Shown here: positions 9,027-15,418 of the stretch, piece after piece
How positions within the stretch are numbered: position 1 is the first letter of the stretch
How the letters are laid out: each line of letters opens with the position of its first letter
From: Longibacter sp051155795
Lineage (GTDB): Bacteria; Bacteroidota; Rhodothermia; Rhodothermales; Salinibacteraceae
DNA length: 17,731 bases
Direction: 5' to 3'
Assembly (NCBI RefSeq): GCF_051155795.1
Contig: NZ_DAXETW010000139.1
Location: 1 to 17,731, forward strand
Notes under the pieces: model-generated
What the model saw: the letters and a program-made list of their open reading frames with translations, nothing else
Told to the model about the DNA's origin: nothing
Database searches by the model: none
Made by a program: the position numbers and the translations under genes

Positions 9027-9072
9027 ACCGTTCCTCCCCGCCGTTTCCTGCACCTGATCCCCTCCCCCCCTG

Positions 9073-10560
9073 ATGCGCTCCATTGATCGCCTGCCGGACG
9101 CGGACCTTCGCGTCTTCGACCGTCCCGACCTGCCGCCGGCCGACGCGCTGGAGGACGTGTACCTGATTGGCATCTGCGGCACGGGGATGGGCGCGCTTGC
9201 CGGCCTGTTCAAGGAAGCCGGCTGCCGCGTGCGGGGCTCGGACGAATCCATCTACCCGCCCATGAGCACGCACCTCGCCGAGCGCAACATCGAGGTGGTG
9301 GAAGGCTACGATCCCGATCACCTCGATCCGGCGCCGGACCTTGTCGTCGTGGGCAATGCCTGCACTCCGACGCATCCCGAAGCCGCAGCCGCCCGTGAGC
9401 GCGGCCTCGTCCAGGCCTCTTTTCCCGAAGCGCTCTCCCACTACTTCCTGCAACACGAACGACGACGGTCCCTGGTTGTGGCGGGCACGCACGGCAAAAC
9501 CACCACGACGGGCCTTCTCATCCACGTGCTGCAGGCGGCAGGCGCCGATCCCGGCTTTCTCGTAGGAGGCGTAATGCAGAATACCGGCGAATCCTACGCG
9601 CTCGGGTCGGACCAGCCGTTTGTCGTCGAGGGCGACGAGTACGACAGCGCCTACTTCGACAAACAGCCCAAGATGATGCACTACGTGCCGGATCGGGCGA
9701 TCATCACGTCGATGGAGTTCGACCACGCCGACATCTACGAGGACGAAACCGACTACCGGGCCGCTTTCGAAGCGTTTGCCGGAACCCTGGACCCACGGGA
9801 CGGCATCCTCGTCCTCTGCGGCGACGATCCGGACGTGCGCGCTCTGGCCGATCACACGGACGCCCGAACGCGAACGTACGGCCTGCAGGATGGCAACGAC
9901 GTCTCCGCGCGGGACGTCGACGTCTCCGAGGACGGCATCTCGTTCACCCTCACCATGGGCGGGCTCGCCCGCGGTGCGTATACGCTGCCGATGCACGGAC
10001 ACCACAATTTACAAAACGCGCTTGCCGTCGCCACGCTGGCGTTTACGGAAGGCTGCTCATCCACGCAGATTTCTGAGGGCTTTGCCTCGTGGCAGGGGAT
10101 GAAGCGCCGCCAAGAGGTCCGGGGCGAAGCAGGTGGAGTGCTCGTCATCGACGATTTCGCGCACCACCCGACAGCCGTGCGCGCCACAATCAACGGGTTG
10201 CGGGACGCCTATCCCGATCGGCGCCTGGTTGCGATTTTCGAGCCGCGGTCCAACTCCAGCCGTCGAAAAATTTTCGAGTCGGCCTACGGTGACGCGCTCG
10301 CAGCAGCGGACGTCGCCTTCCTGAAGGCTCCTCCCGTTCGCCACAACGACGACGCAGACGCGATGCTCGACCCGGCCGTGGTCGTCCGCACGATCGCCGA
10401 GCACGAGGTACCCGCAATGGGCGTCGAAGATACGGATGAGCTGCTCAAGCATCTGCAAACCGATCTTCGGTCCGGCGATCTCGCCGTTGTCATGAGCAAC
10501 GGCAGTTTCGACGGTCTTCATGAGCGGCTGCTGGCGTCCCTCCGCATCAACGGAAACTGA
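9073..10560 (+). CDS. mpl: UDP-N-acetylmuramate:L-alanyl-gamma-D-glutamyl-meso-diaminopimelate ligase
   Basis: Cytoplasmic ATP-dependent ligase of 495 aa that joins the recycled tripeptide L-Ala-D-Glu-mDap to UDP-MurNAc, feeding peptidoglycan turnover products back into wall synthesis. Mur-ligase layout: an N-terminal UDP-binding Rossmann domain (YLIGICGTGMGALAGLF, then GSDESIYPPMS), the ATP loop A137-GTHGKTTTT with K142, the central domain (EGDEYDSAYFDK and SMEFDHADIY), and a C-terminal domain with DDFAHHPTAV and FEPRSNSSRR. The EYDSAYFDK and EPRSNSSRR signatures point to Mpl rather than MurC. About 27 residues precede the Rossmann strand, slightly more than in E. coli Mpl; no later in-frame ATG keeps the motif, so ATG 9073 is used. 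Upstream DNA is C-rich with no Shine-Dalgarno. A substrate-binding protein gene follows after 70 bp. Confidence 0.95.
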   Translation: MRSIDRLPDADLRVFDRPDLPPADALEDVYLIGICGTGMGALAGLFKEAGCRVRGSDESIYPPMSTHLAERNIEVVEGYDPDHLDPAPDLVVVGNACTPTHPEAAAARERGLVQASFPEALSHYFLQHERRRSLVVAGTHGKTTTTGLLIHVLQAAGADPGFLVGGVMQNTGESYALGSDQPFVVEGDEYDSAYFDKQPKMMHYVPDRAIITSMEFDHADIYEDETDYRAAFEAFAGTLDPRDGILVLCGDDPDVRALADHTDARTRTYGLQDGNDVSARDVDVSEDGISFTLTMGGLARGAYTLPMHGHHNLQNALAVATLAFTEGCSSTQISEGFASWQGMKRRQEVRGEAGGVLVIDDFAHHPTAVRATINGLRDAYPDRRLVAIFEPRSNSSRRKIFESAYGDALAAADVAFLKAPPVRHNDDADAMLDPAVVVRTIAEHEVPAMGVEDTDELLKHLQTDLRSGDLAVVMSNGSFDGLHERLLASLRINGN

Positions 10561-10561
10561 C

Positions 10562-10577
10562 GGCCACGACGCTGGCC
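10562..10577 (+). terminator. Small hairpin just after mpl (weak terminator or structure candidate)
   Basis: GGCCA (10562-10566) pairs perfectly with TGGCC (10573-10577) across the 6-nt loop CGACGC, starting 2 nt after the mpl stop codon. No T tract follows, so a classical intrinsic terminator is unlikely. In GC-rich DNA a 5-bp stem can arise by chance. Confidence 0.2.
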
Positions 10578-10630
10578 CGACGCTTACCGATCCGTCCCTC
10601 CCCTTCCGACGCACACGCCCCCGATTTTCC

Positions 10631-11479
10631 ATGTCCGGTGCCCCTGAAGTCGGTCCCCACTCATCCGACGGTTTCGACGGTTTCCACGGTGAAGACGCGC
10701 TGGGCCGTCAGGTGCATCTGCCCCGGCGGCCGGAACGGATCGTGTCGCTCGTCCCCTCCATTACCGACCTGCTCCACGCGCTTGACCTTGGGATCCGCGT
10801 TGTAGGCATCACTCGCTTCTGCGAACGGCCGGAGGACTGGCGGGAGACGAAAGCGATCGTCGGTGGCACCAAGAACGTGAAGCACGACGCCCTCACGAAA
10901 CTGAACCCAGATCTTGTCCTGGCGAACCTCGAGGAAAACGAGAAGGACGATGTCGCTCGCTTGGACGTGCCCGTCTACGTGACGGACGTCCGAACCGTCC
11001 CGGATGCGTGTGAGATGATCCGCACCGTCGGCCAACTGACGGGAACGGGCGCAGCCGCACGGACCATGGCACAGACGATCACCGACCGATTCGACCGGCT
11101 CACAATCACGCCCCGCACCCGCGCCGTATATCTCATCTGGAGAGAACCGTACATGAGTGTGGGACACGACACCTTCATCCACGACGTGATGACGCGCGGC
11201 GGCTTTCAGAATGTCTTTTCTGAAGAAACGCGCTACCCGGAGGTGACACTGACGCAAATCGCGGACGCCGAACCTGACGTCGTCCTCTGCTCCAGTGAGC
11301 CATTTCCGTTTCACCAGAAAGATACCTTCACGGCGGATCTACGGGAGGCTCTTCCCGACACTCCGATCGAGATCGTTGACGGCCAGCTGTTCTCCTGGTA
11401 TGGTCCGCGCCTCCTCGACACACCCTCCTACCTCGTCGACCTGAGCGAGGAATGGTCGACGGGACGATCGGCGGCATAG
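10631..11479 (+). CDS. BtuF-like helical-backbone metal/cobalamin receptor without signal peptide
   Basis: Protein of 282 aa of the class III periplasmic-binding-protein fold (BtuF/FecB/helical backbone metal receptor), whose members bind vitamin B12, haem or metal chelates for ABC importers. Visible features: PERIVSLVPSITDLLHALDLGIRVVGITRFCERP at the N-lobe, KLNPDLVLANLEENEK, the connecting helix CEMIRTVGQLTGTG, and a C-lobe with DVMTRGGFQNVF, AEPDVVLCSSEPFPF and a final WYGPRLLDTPSYLVDL. I chose ATG 10631 because homology begins soon after it; the frame runs up to 10520, overlapping mpl, but that extension looks non-coding. Neither start gives a signal peptide or lipobox, which is odd for a binding protein. 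No permease or ATPase lies nearby. It follows mpl by 70 bp. Ligand unknown. Confidence 0.85.
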   Translation: MSGAPEVGPHSSDGFDGFHGEDALGRQVHLPRRPERIVSLVPSITDLLHALDLGIRVVGITRFCERPEDWRETKAIVGGTKNVKHDALTKLNPDLVLANLEENEKDDVARLDVPVYVTDVRTVPDACEMIRTVGQLTGTGAAARTMAQTITDRFDRLTITPRTRAVYLIWREPYMSVGHDTFIHDVMTRGGFQNVFSEETRYPEVTLTQIADAEPDVVLCSSEPFPFHQKDTFTADLREALPDTPIEIVDGQLFSWYGPRLLDTPSYLVDLSEEWSTGRSAA

Positions 11480-11484
11480 CCATC

Positions 11485-11515
11485 GGGAGAGAAGCAGCGG
11501 TCACAGGGAGCAGGG
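11485..11515 (+). repeat. G-rich short-repeat fragment related to the spacer at 15313-15347
   Basis: Between the receptor and dipeptidase genes: GGG at 11485-11487, then AGCGGTCA (11496-11503), then GGGAGCAGGG (11506-11515). AGCGGTCA followed closely by GGG tracts also occurs at 15323-15333. It looks like a shortened copy of the G-rich part of the composite repeat. There is no octamer array here. Confidence 0.35.
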
Positions 11516-11558
11516 CCCGGCACGCCCCGGCATGATCGCATCGAGGCCCGGATTTCGG

Positions 11559-11590
11559 TTGACGACGGACCGGATGCGTGCGTATCATTG
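11559..11590 (+). promoter_or_regulatory. Strong candidate promoter for the M19 dipeptidase gene
   Basis: TTGACG at 11559-11564, an 18-nt spacer, then TATCAT at 11583-11588, each one base off the sigma-70 hexamers. Read as a Bacteroidota promoter it is TTG-N21-TATCATTG, one mismatch from TAnnTTTG. Transcription would begin near 11595, which rules out translation from the upstream ATGs at 11532 and 11574 and leaves the ATGs at 11595 (leaderless) or 11631. Confidence 0.5.
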
Positions 11591-11630
11591 GGCGATGCTG
11601 ACAACGCCATCCCAGCCCCTACCCCCGCCC

Positions 11631-12845
11631 ATGCTCCACGCGTCCGATCCATCGTCGCTTTTTCTCCTGATCCTCGGCGTTGCCGTCCTTGCGGTCGGGG
11701 GGTGCCGTTCGGATCAGTCCGTCGATCCCGATCGGTCGCTCGCGGAGAGAGCGGACTCGCTCACCCGAACGCATCTCGTGGTCGACGGGCACGTTGATGT
11801 GCCCTACCGGCTGATGAGATACCGACAAAACGTCGGCGACAGCACGTTCGGGGACTTCGACTACCCGCGCGCGAAGACCGGCGGGCTCGATGCTCCGTTT
11901 ATGTCCATCTACATCCCGGTCGAACTGCAGGACTCGGCGGGTGCTGCAAAAACCCGAGCCGACTCCTTGATCCACCTCGTTGAGACGATCGAGGCCGAGA
12001 ACCCCGGAAAGTTTGAGATTGCTACGAGCCCGGACGACATCGAGCAGATCGCTGCCGCGGGCAAGATTGCCCTGCCAATGGGCATGGAGAACGGGGCTGG
12101 CCTCGAGGATGATCTCGCCAATGTCGAGTATTTCTACAATCGCGGCATCCGGTATATCACCCTGACGCACGCGACGCACAATCGCATCGGCGATGCGTCC
12201 TACGACACGACCGCGGCGCGCTGGGGTGGGCTGAGCCCGTTCGGGGAGGAGGTCGTCGCCGAGATGAACCGGCTCGGCATCATGGTCGACATCTCGCATG
12301 TGACCGACTCGACCGCGTACGACGTCCTGGACGTGACCTCCAAGCCGGTTATCGCCTCACATTCGTCCTGCCGCCACTTCACCCCGGGATGGGAACGCAA
12401 CCTCTCCGACGACCTGATCCGCGCTATTGCCGAAAATGACGGGGTGGTGATGATCAACTTTGGCTCGTCGTTTCTGCGGGAAGACTATCAGGACGCCAAT
12501 GAACCGGTTCAAGAGCAGATTCAGGCGCATATCGACGAGCAGGGCTGGGCCGAGGACGATGTCCGTGCCGTTGCCTACGCCGACAGCGTCCGGACGGCCA
12601 ACCCGATTGGAAGCGTCAGCGACGTCGCCGACCACATCGACCACGTGGTCAACCTCGTCGGAATCGAGCACGTCGGGCTCGGCTCTGACTACGACGGCGT
12701 CTTCTCCCTTCCCCGGGACCTGCAGGACGCATCCACCTATCCGAACCTGGTCGAAGAACTCCTGCGGCGCCAGTACTCCGATGCCGACATCGCCAGAATC
12801 CTCGGCGGCAACGCCCTCCGTGTCTGGCGAGAGAACGAGAGGTAA
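11631..12845 (+). CDS. M19 membrane dipeptidase (renal dipeptidase family), lipoprotein
   Basis: Zinc dipeptidase of 404 aa from the chosen ATG, anchored as a lipoprotein and expected to hydrolyse dipeptides outside the cytoplasm. The start at 11631 gives a hydrophobic signal ending in A-V-G-G-C25; it lacks the usual basic residues, so ATG 11595 remains possible. The frame also reaches 11532, but the promoter makes that unlikely. All expected M19 metal and active-site residues are seen: H54-x-D56 in VVDGHVDVPYRL, E153 in GMENG, H223 in VDISHVTD, H244 in ASHSSCRHF, and D353 in VGLGSDYDGV. The C-terminus ALRVWRENER is typical. The gene appears singly transcribed. A G-rich tract and an octamer repeat array follow the stop codon directly. 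Substrate preference (L-L or L-D dipeptides) cannot be read from sequence. Confidence 0.93.
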   Translation: MLHASDPSSLFLLILGVAVLAVGGCRSDQSVDPDRSLAERADSLTRTHLVVDGHVDVPYRLMRYRQNVGDSTFGDFDYPRAKTGGLDAPFMSIYIPVELQDSAGAAKTRADSLIHLVETIEAENPGKFEIATSPDDIEQIAAAGKIALPMGMENGAGLEDDLANVEYFYNRGIRYITLTHATHNRIGDASYDTTAARWGGLSPFGEEVVAEMNRLGIMVDISHVTDSTAYDVLDVTSKPVIASHSSCRHFTPGWERNLSDDLIRAIAENDGVVMINFGSSFLREDYQDANEPVQEQIQAHIDEQGWAEDDVRAVAYADSVRTANPIGSVSDVADHIDHVVNLVGIEHVGLGSDYDGVFSLPRDLQDASTYPNLVEELLRRQYSDADIARILGGNALRVWRENER

Positions 12846-12850
12846 GGATA

Positions 12851-12882
12851 GGGGAAAGGGAGACAGGGAGAAAGCGGGCGGG
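12851..12882 (+). repeat. G-tract element with G-quadruplex potential after the dipeptidase
   Basis: Five G tracts (12851-12854, 12858-12860, 12866-12868, 12876-12878, 12880-12882) separated by loops of 3, 5, 7 and 1 nt, fitting G3N1-7 on the coding strand. It begins 6 nt after the dipeptidase stop. The A/G-only composition contrasts with the surrounding coding DNA. GGATAGGG (12846-12853) overlaps its start and recurs at 15340-15347. Folding is inferred, not shown. Confidence 0.55.
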
Positions 12883-12903
12883 TGTGCTGCAGCGTTAGAT
12901 CTA

Positions 12904-12966
12904 CACCTTGCCACCTTGCACCTTGACACCTTGACACCTGAACACCTCAACACGTTCACACCTAAA
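12904..12966 (+). repeat. Degenerate 8-bp tandem repeat array (copy 1), upstream of the CoA-transferase
   Basis: Eight units that all begin with CAC, at 12904, 12912 (7 nt), 12919, 12927, 12935, 12943, 12951 and 12959. Consensus is CACCTTGA, drifting to CACGTTCA (12951) and ending CACCTAAA. Two neighbouring units create the hexamer TTGACA (12923 and 12931), but no fitting -10 follows. The array ends 4 nt before the GTG start at 12971. The unit CACGTTCA and the CACCTA end are shared with the array at 15379-15418. Confidence 0.75.
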
Positions 12967-12970
12967 CCCG

Positions 12971-14170
12971 GTGCCATCTGCCTTGCTTTCCGACCTTTTG
13001 GTTATCGAACTGGCGAGCGTTCTGGCGGGGCCGTCCGTGGGGCAGTTTTTCGCAGAACTGGGTGCGACTGTGATCAAGGTCGAGAACCCGCGAACGCGAG
13101 GAGACGTGACGCGGCGCTGGTGGGCGCCGGATCAAACCGGCGACGGAGAAGATGACCGGTCGGCGTATTTCTGCTGCTGCAACCACGGGAAACAGTCCGT
13201 CGCCGTAGACCTGACGCTTGAAGACGGGCAGGCCGTCGTTCATCGCCTCGTCGAGCGCGCGGACGTCGTGCTTTCGAGCTATCGACCCGGCGCAGCCACG
13301 CGTCTCGGCGTGGGTGCCTCGACCCTTCGCGCTCTCAACGACCGACTCATTATCGGGCAGATCACCGGCTACGGGGAAAATGATCCGCGTGCCGGGTACG
13401 ACGCCGTCATCCAGTCAGAGTCCGGCTTCACGTATATGAACGGTCCAGCGGACGGTGAGCCTACCAAGCTCCCGGTAGCGTTGATGGATGTCCTCGCTGC
13501 CCATCAGTTGAAGGAAGGGCTGCTGGTGAAGCTGATCGAGCGTATGCAAACCGGTCGTGGCGGGGTCGTATCGGTGTCGCTCCTCCAGGCGGCGGTGTCG
13601 GCCCTCGTCAACCAGGCCACGAATTACCTTGTCGCCGGGCATATTCCGGAACGCATGGGGTCGGCCCACCCGAACATTGCGCCGTACGGCACGCTCTACC
13701 CGACGGCCGACGGCGAACGACTTGTGCTGGCCGTCGGCACAGACCGGCAATTCCGTGCGCTTTGCGAACGGCTCGGCCTGGACGATATGCCCGACGATGC
13801 TCGGTACGCAACAAATGCGGACCGTGTGGAGCACCGCGCCTCGCTCGACGCTGCGCTGCGATCGGCGCTTTCCGGGCTGAACACGGAAGAGCTCCTGACC
13901 GACCTGCAGAAGGCCAATGTACCGGCCGGCCGCGTGCGATCCATGCCGCAGGTCTTCGAGCAGGGCCCGGCCGAGGCCATGACGCTCCGACCGGACGGAC
14001 ATCCTGCCGGACTTCGACAGGTGGCGTTCTCCGGTCGTCTTGCAGGGCGCCCCCTGTCCCCGCCCCCGCAGTACGCAGAACATACTCGCAGCGTCCTGCA
14101 GGATCGGCTGGGCATGGCAAACCGGGAGATCGCCGACCTCGTGGAACGGAGTGTGGTCGACACAGCGTAG
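12971..14170 (+). CDS. Class III (CaiB/BaiF) CoA-transferase
   Basis: Cytoplasmic enzyme of 399 aa that moves CoA between carboxylic acids through an Asp-bound anhydride. The N-terminus LLSDLLVIELASVLAGPSVGQFFAELGATVIKVENP is the family signature. The catalytic Asp is expected at D173 in PVALMDVLAAHQLKEGLLVKL, by alignment of the motif to formyl-CoA transferase D169. The middle holds GSAHPNIAPYGTLYPTADG and the C-terminal part RVRSMPQVF. Length fits the family. The start is GTG at 12971; the frame is closed upstream by a TGA at 12932-12934 inside the repeat array, and no ATG is available near the homology start. The array therefore occupies the leader. No acyl-CoA dehydrogenase, thiolase or ligase is adjacent, so the substrate is unknown. 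It converges with the gene ending at 14209, 38 bp away; no clear terminator between them. Confidence 0.92.
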   Translation: MPSALLSDLLVIELASVLAGPSVGQFFAELGATVIKVENPRTRGDVTRRWWAPDQTGDGEDDRSAYFCCCNHGKQSVAVDLTLEDGQAVVHRLVERADVVLSSYRPGAATRLGVGASTLRALNDRLIIGQITGYGENDPRAGYDAVIQSESGFTYMNGPADGEPTKLPVALMDVLAAHQLKEGLLVKLIERMQTGRGGVVSVSLLQAAVSALVNQATNYLVAGHIPERMGSAHPNIAPYGTLYPTADGERLVLAVGTDRQFRALCERLGLDDMPDDARYATNADRVEHRASLDAALRSALSGLNTEELLTDLQKANVPAGRVRSMPQVFEQGPAEAMTLRPDGHPAGLRQVAFSGRLAGRPLSPPPQYAEHTRSVLQDRLGMANREIADLVERSVVDTA

Positions 14171-14208
14171 GGAGACGGCGTCAGCCAACCGGCGAAGAGC
14201 CTGTATCC

Positions 14209-15303
14209 CTACTCCGGCGCATCCGTCCCGGCACTACTTGTTGCAGAGAGTCGGGAGGCGAGTGCATCGAAGGCCGCATCTCGCTCGATCATCCCCTCGA
14301 ACAGCGCTCCGAGGGTCGACCGGAGGGCGTCGAATTCGTTGCGTCTCTCCCCTTCCACGAAGGCGTCGATGCCCGCCCAGTACGGCTTAAACTCGCTTGG
14401 GCGGTCGGCCACCGTGCGGCGGGCGACCTCGCCCGAGACGAAAAAGATGACCGAGTGCCACAGCCGATCCGGCGGTTCAGCCTGATGTGCGCGAAACGCC
14501 GTCCGGAGGGTGCTCTTGAGGGGCTGCGTGAAAAAGTCACCGTGGGCCGACTCGTGGAGTAACACCTCTACATCTCGTGCGTCCCCGCCGTTGCCATCCG
14601 CCATGATGATGACGTGCGTCGGACGGACGGTTGTGTACGCCCCCGCCCAGTTCGCGTACGGCGTCACGTCGACCTGGACCGGCTCCTCCGGCCAGGTGCC
14701 GCCATATACGTGCTCGAGCTGCGCAACCGATGAGGCTTCGACGGACCGGAGCGTGGCGGCGGTGGTCCTCATCCATTGCCGTGCACGCTCCCGGTGCTGG
14801 TCCCACCAGTGCTTCCGGTACACCGGCATGGCCGCCTCAAGTGCCTTTCCGAGCCCCAGCGGCACGTCGGACAGGTTCGCCGGGATGGAATCCGCAGGCT
14901 CCGAAATCAGCGATTTGACCTGAATGAGGGCGTCGTCGAAGAGAAGGCTCCGGTCCTGCACAGCGCGATACAACTCCACCGCCTGCAGCCAGAGGATACG
15001 GTCCGGCTCCGGCAGTGCGGCCAGCATCTTTTTCTCCGACACCGTCATCCGTCGGGCACAACGCCGATCGGCGTCCTCCGTGCACGCCCACTGGTAGAGA
15101 AAGTGGTGGAGGCTGAGCCACGGATGGCTGCGCAATGCGAAGTGGGCGGTCACCTCATGGACCGCCTCCGGTGCCACCGTGTCTGCCGACAGCGCGTCCT
15201 GGGCGGCTGCGGCACGGTACCCCGCGCCGAGGTACGACGTCAAGCACACGAGAAGCGAGATCCAGAACAGAACCACCAGATACACACGCCGGGGCCCGCG
15301 CAT
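14209..15303 (-). CDS. Secreted protein of unknown function with an HExxH zinc-peptidase motif
   Basis: Protein of 364 aa that I cannot place in a named family. The N-terminus is a signal peptide: R2 and R5-R6, a hydrophobic stretch at about 7-26, and a likely cleavage after the A31-A34 run. A histidine/aromatic-rich segment follows (FALRSHPWLSLHHFLYQWAC). The central part has VYGGTWPEEPVQVDVTPYANWAGAYTT, a beta strand VIIMAD, then EVLLHESAHG with H250-E251-x-x-H254. Downstream is LWHSVIFFVSGEVARR with H283 and E292. The HExxH plus a downstream Glu resembles gluzincin-type metallopeptidases; E292, 38 residues after H254, would be the third ligand by inference. From memory, similar LWH...GE proteins occur as hypothetical proteins in Acidobacteria and Bacteroidota. 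It lies downstream of glyS on the same strand, 110 bp away, with the repeat array between. Exported function, substrate unknown. Confidence 0.75.
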   Translation of the reverse strand: MRGPRRVYLVVLFWISLLVCLTSYLGAGYRAAAAQDALSADTVAPEAVHEVTAHFALRSHPWLSLHHFLYQWACTEDADRRCARRMTVSEKKMLAALPEPDRILWLQAVELYRAVQDRSLLFDDALIQVKSLISEPADSIPANLSDVPLGLGKALEAAMPVYRKHWWDQHRERARQWMRTTAATLRSVEASSVAQLEHVYGGTWPEEPVQVDVTPYANWAGAYTTVRPTHVIIMADGNGGDARDVEVLLHESAHGDFFTQPLKSTLRTAFRAHQAEPPDRLWHSVIFFVSGEVARRTVADRPSEFKPYWAGIDAFVEGERRNEFDALRSTLGALFEGMIERDAAFDALASRLSATSSAGTDAPE

Positions 15304-15312
15304 ATCAGTTTC

Positions 15313-15347
15313 GGGAGCTGGGAGCGGTCAGGGATCAAGGGATAGGG
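15313..15347 (+). repeat. G-tract element (copy 2) in the glyS/secreted-protein spacer
   Basis: Five GGG tracts at 15313-15315, 15320-15322, 15331-15333, 15339-15341 and 15345-15347, with loops of 4, 8, 5 and 3 nt; it is one nucleotide outside the strict G3N1-7 rule. It contains GGATAGGG (15340-15347), shared with 12846-12853, and AGCGGTCA (15323-15330), shared with 11496-11503. It is C-rich in the transcript of the minus-strand genes, unlike copy 1. It lies in the leader of the secreted-protein gene. Confidence 0.5.
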
Positions 15348-15378
15348 CTCGATCCAGCGAATGGCCTAACGTCGTCCA

Positions 15379-15418
15379 CACATTCACACGTTCACACCTT
15401 CACACATTGACACCTACC
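15379..15418 (+). repeat. Degenerate 8-bp tandem repeat array (copy 2), overlapping the glyS stop
   Basis: Five units in perfect 8-bp phase starting at 15379, 15387, 15395, 15403 and 15411, consensus CACNTTCA, with the last reading CACCTACC. The CTA at 15414-15416 is the complement of the TAG stop of glyS, so the array runs into the end of that gene. Unit CACGTTCA (15387) is identical to one in copy 1, and both arrays end in CACCTA followed by C's. Confidence 0.75.

Noticed and set aside
8968..10005. Long minus-strand frame (345 codons) opposite mpl
   Set aside because: Antisense shadow of a clear Mur ligase; no family features.
10520..10630. Upstream extension of the BtuF-like gene overlapping mpl
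   Set aside because: The 37 extra residues resemble no signal peptide or family sequence; ATG 10631 is closer to the homology start.
12923..12936. Two perfect TTGACA -35-like hexamers in the octamer array
   Set aside because: No -10-like sequence at 16-18 nt; they arise from the repeat unit itself.
12904..12966. Octamer array as a CRISPR
   Set aside because: Units are 7-8 bp and contiguous with no spacers; no cas genes nearby.
14171..14208. Bidirectional terminator between the convergent genes
   Set aside because: Only a 3-bp GCC/GGC stem is visible and there is no T tract.
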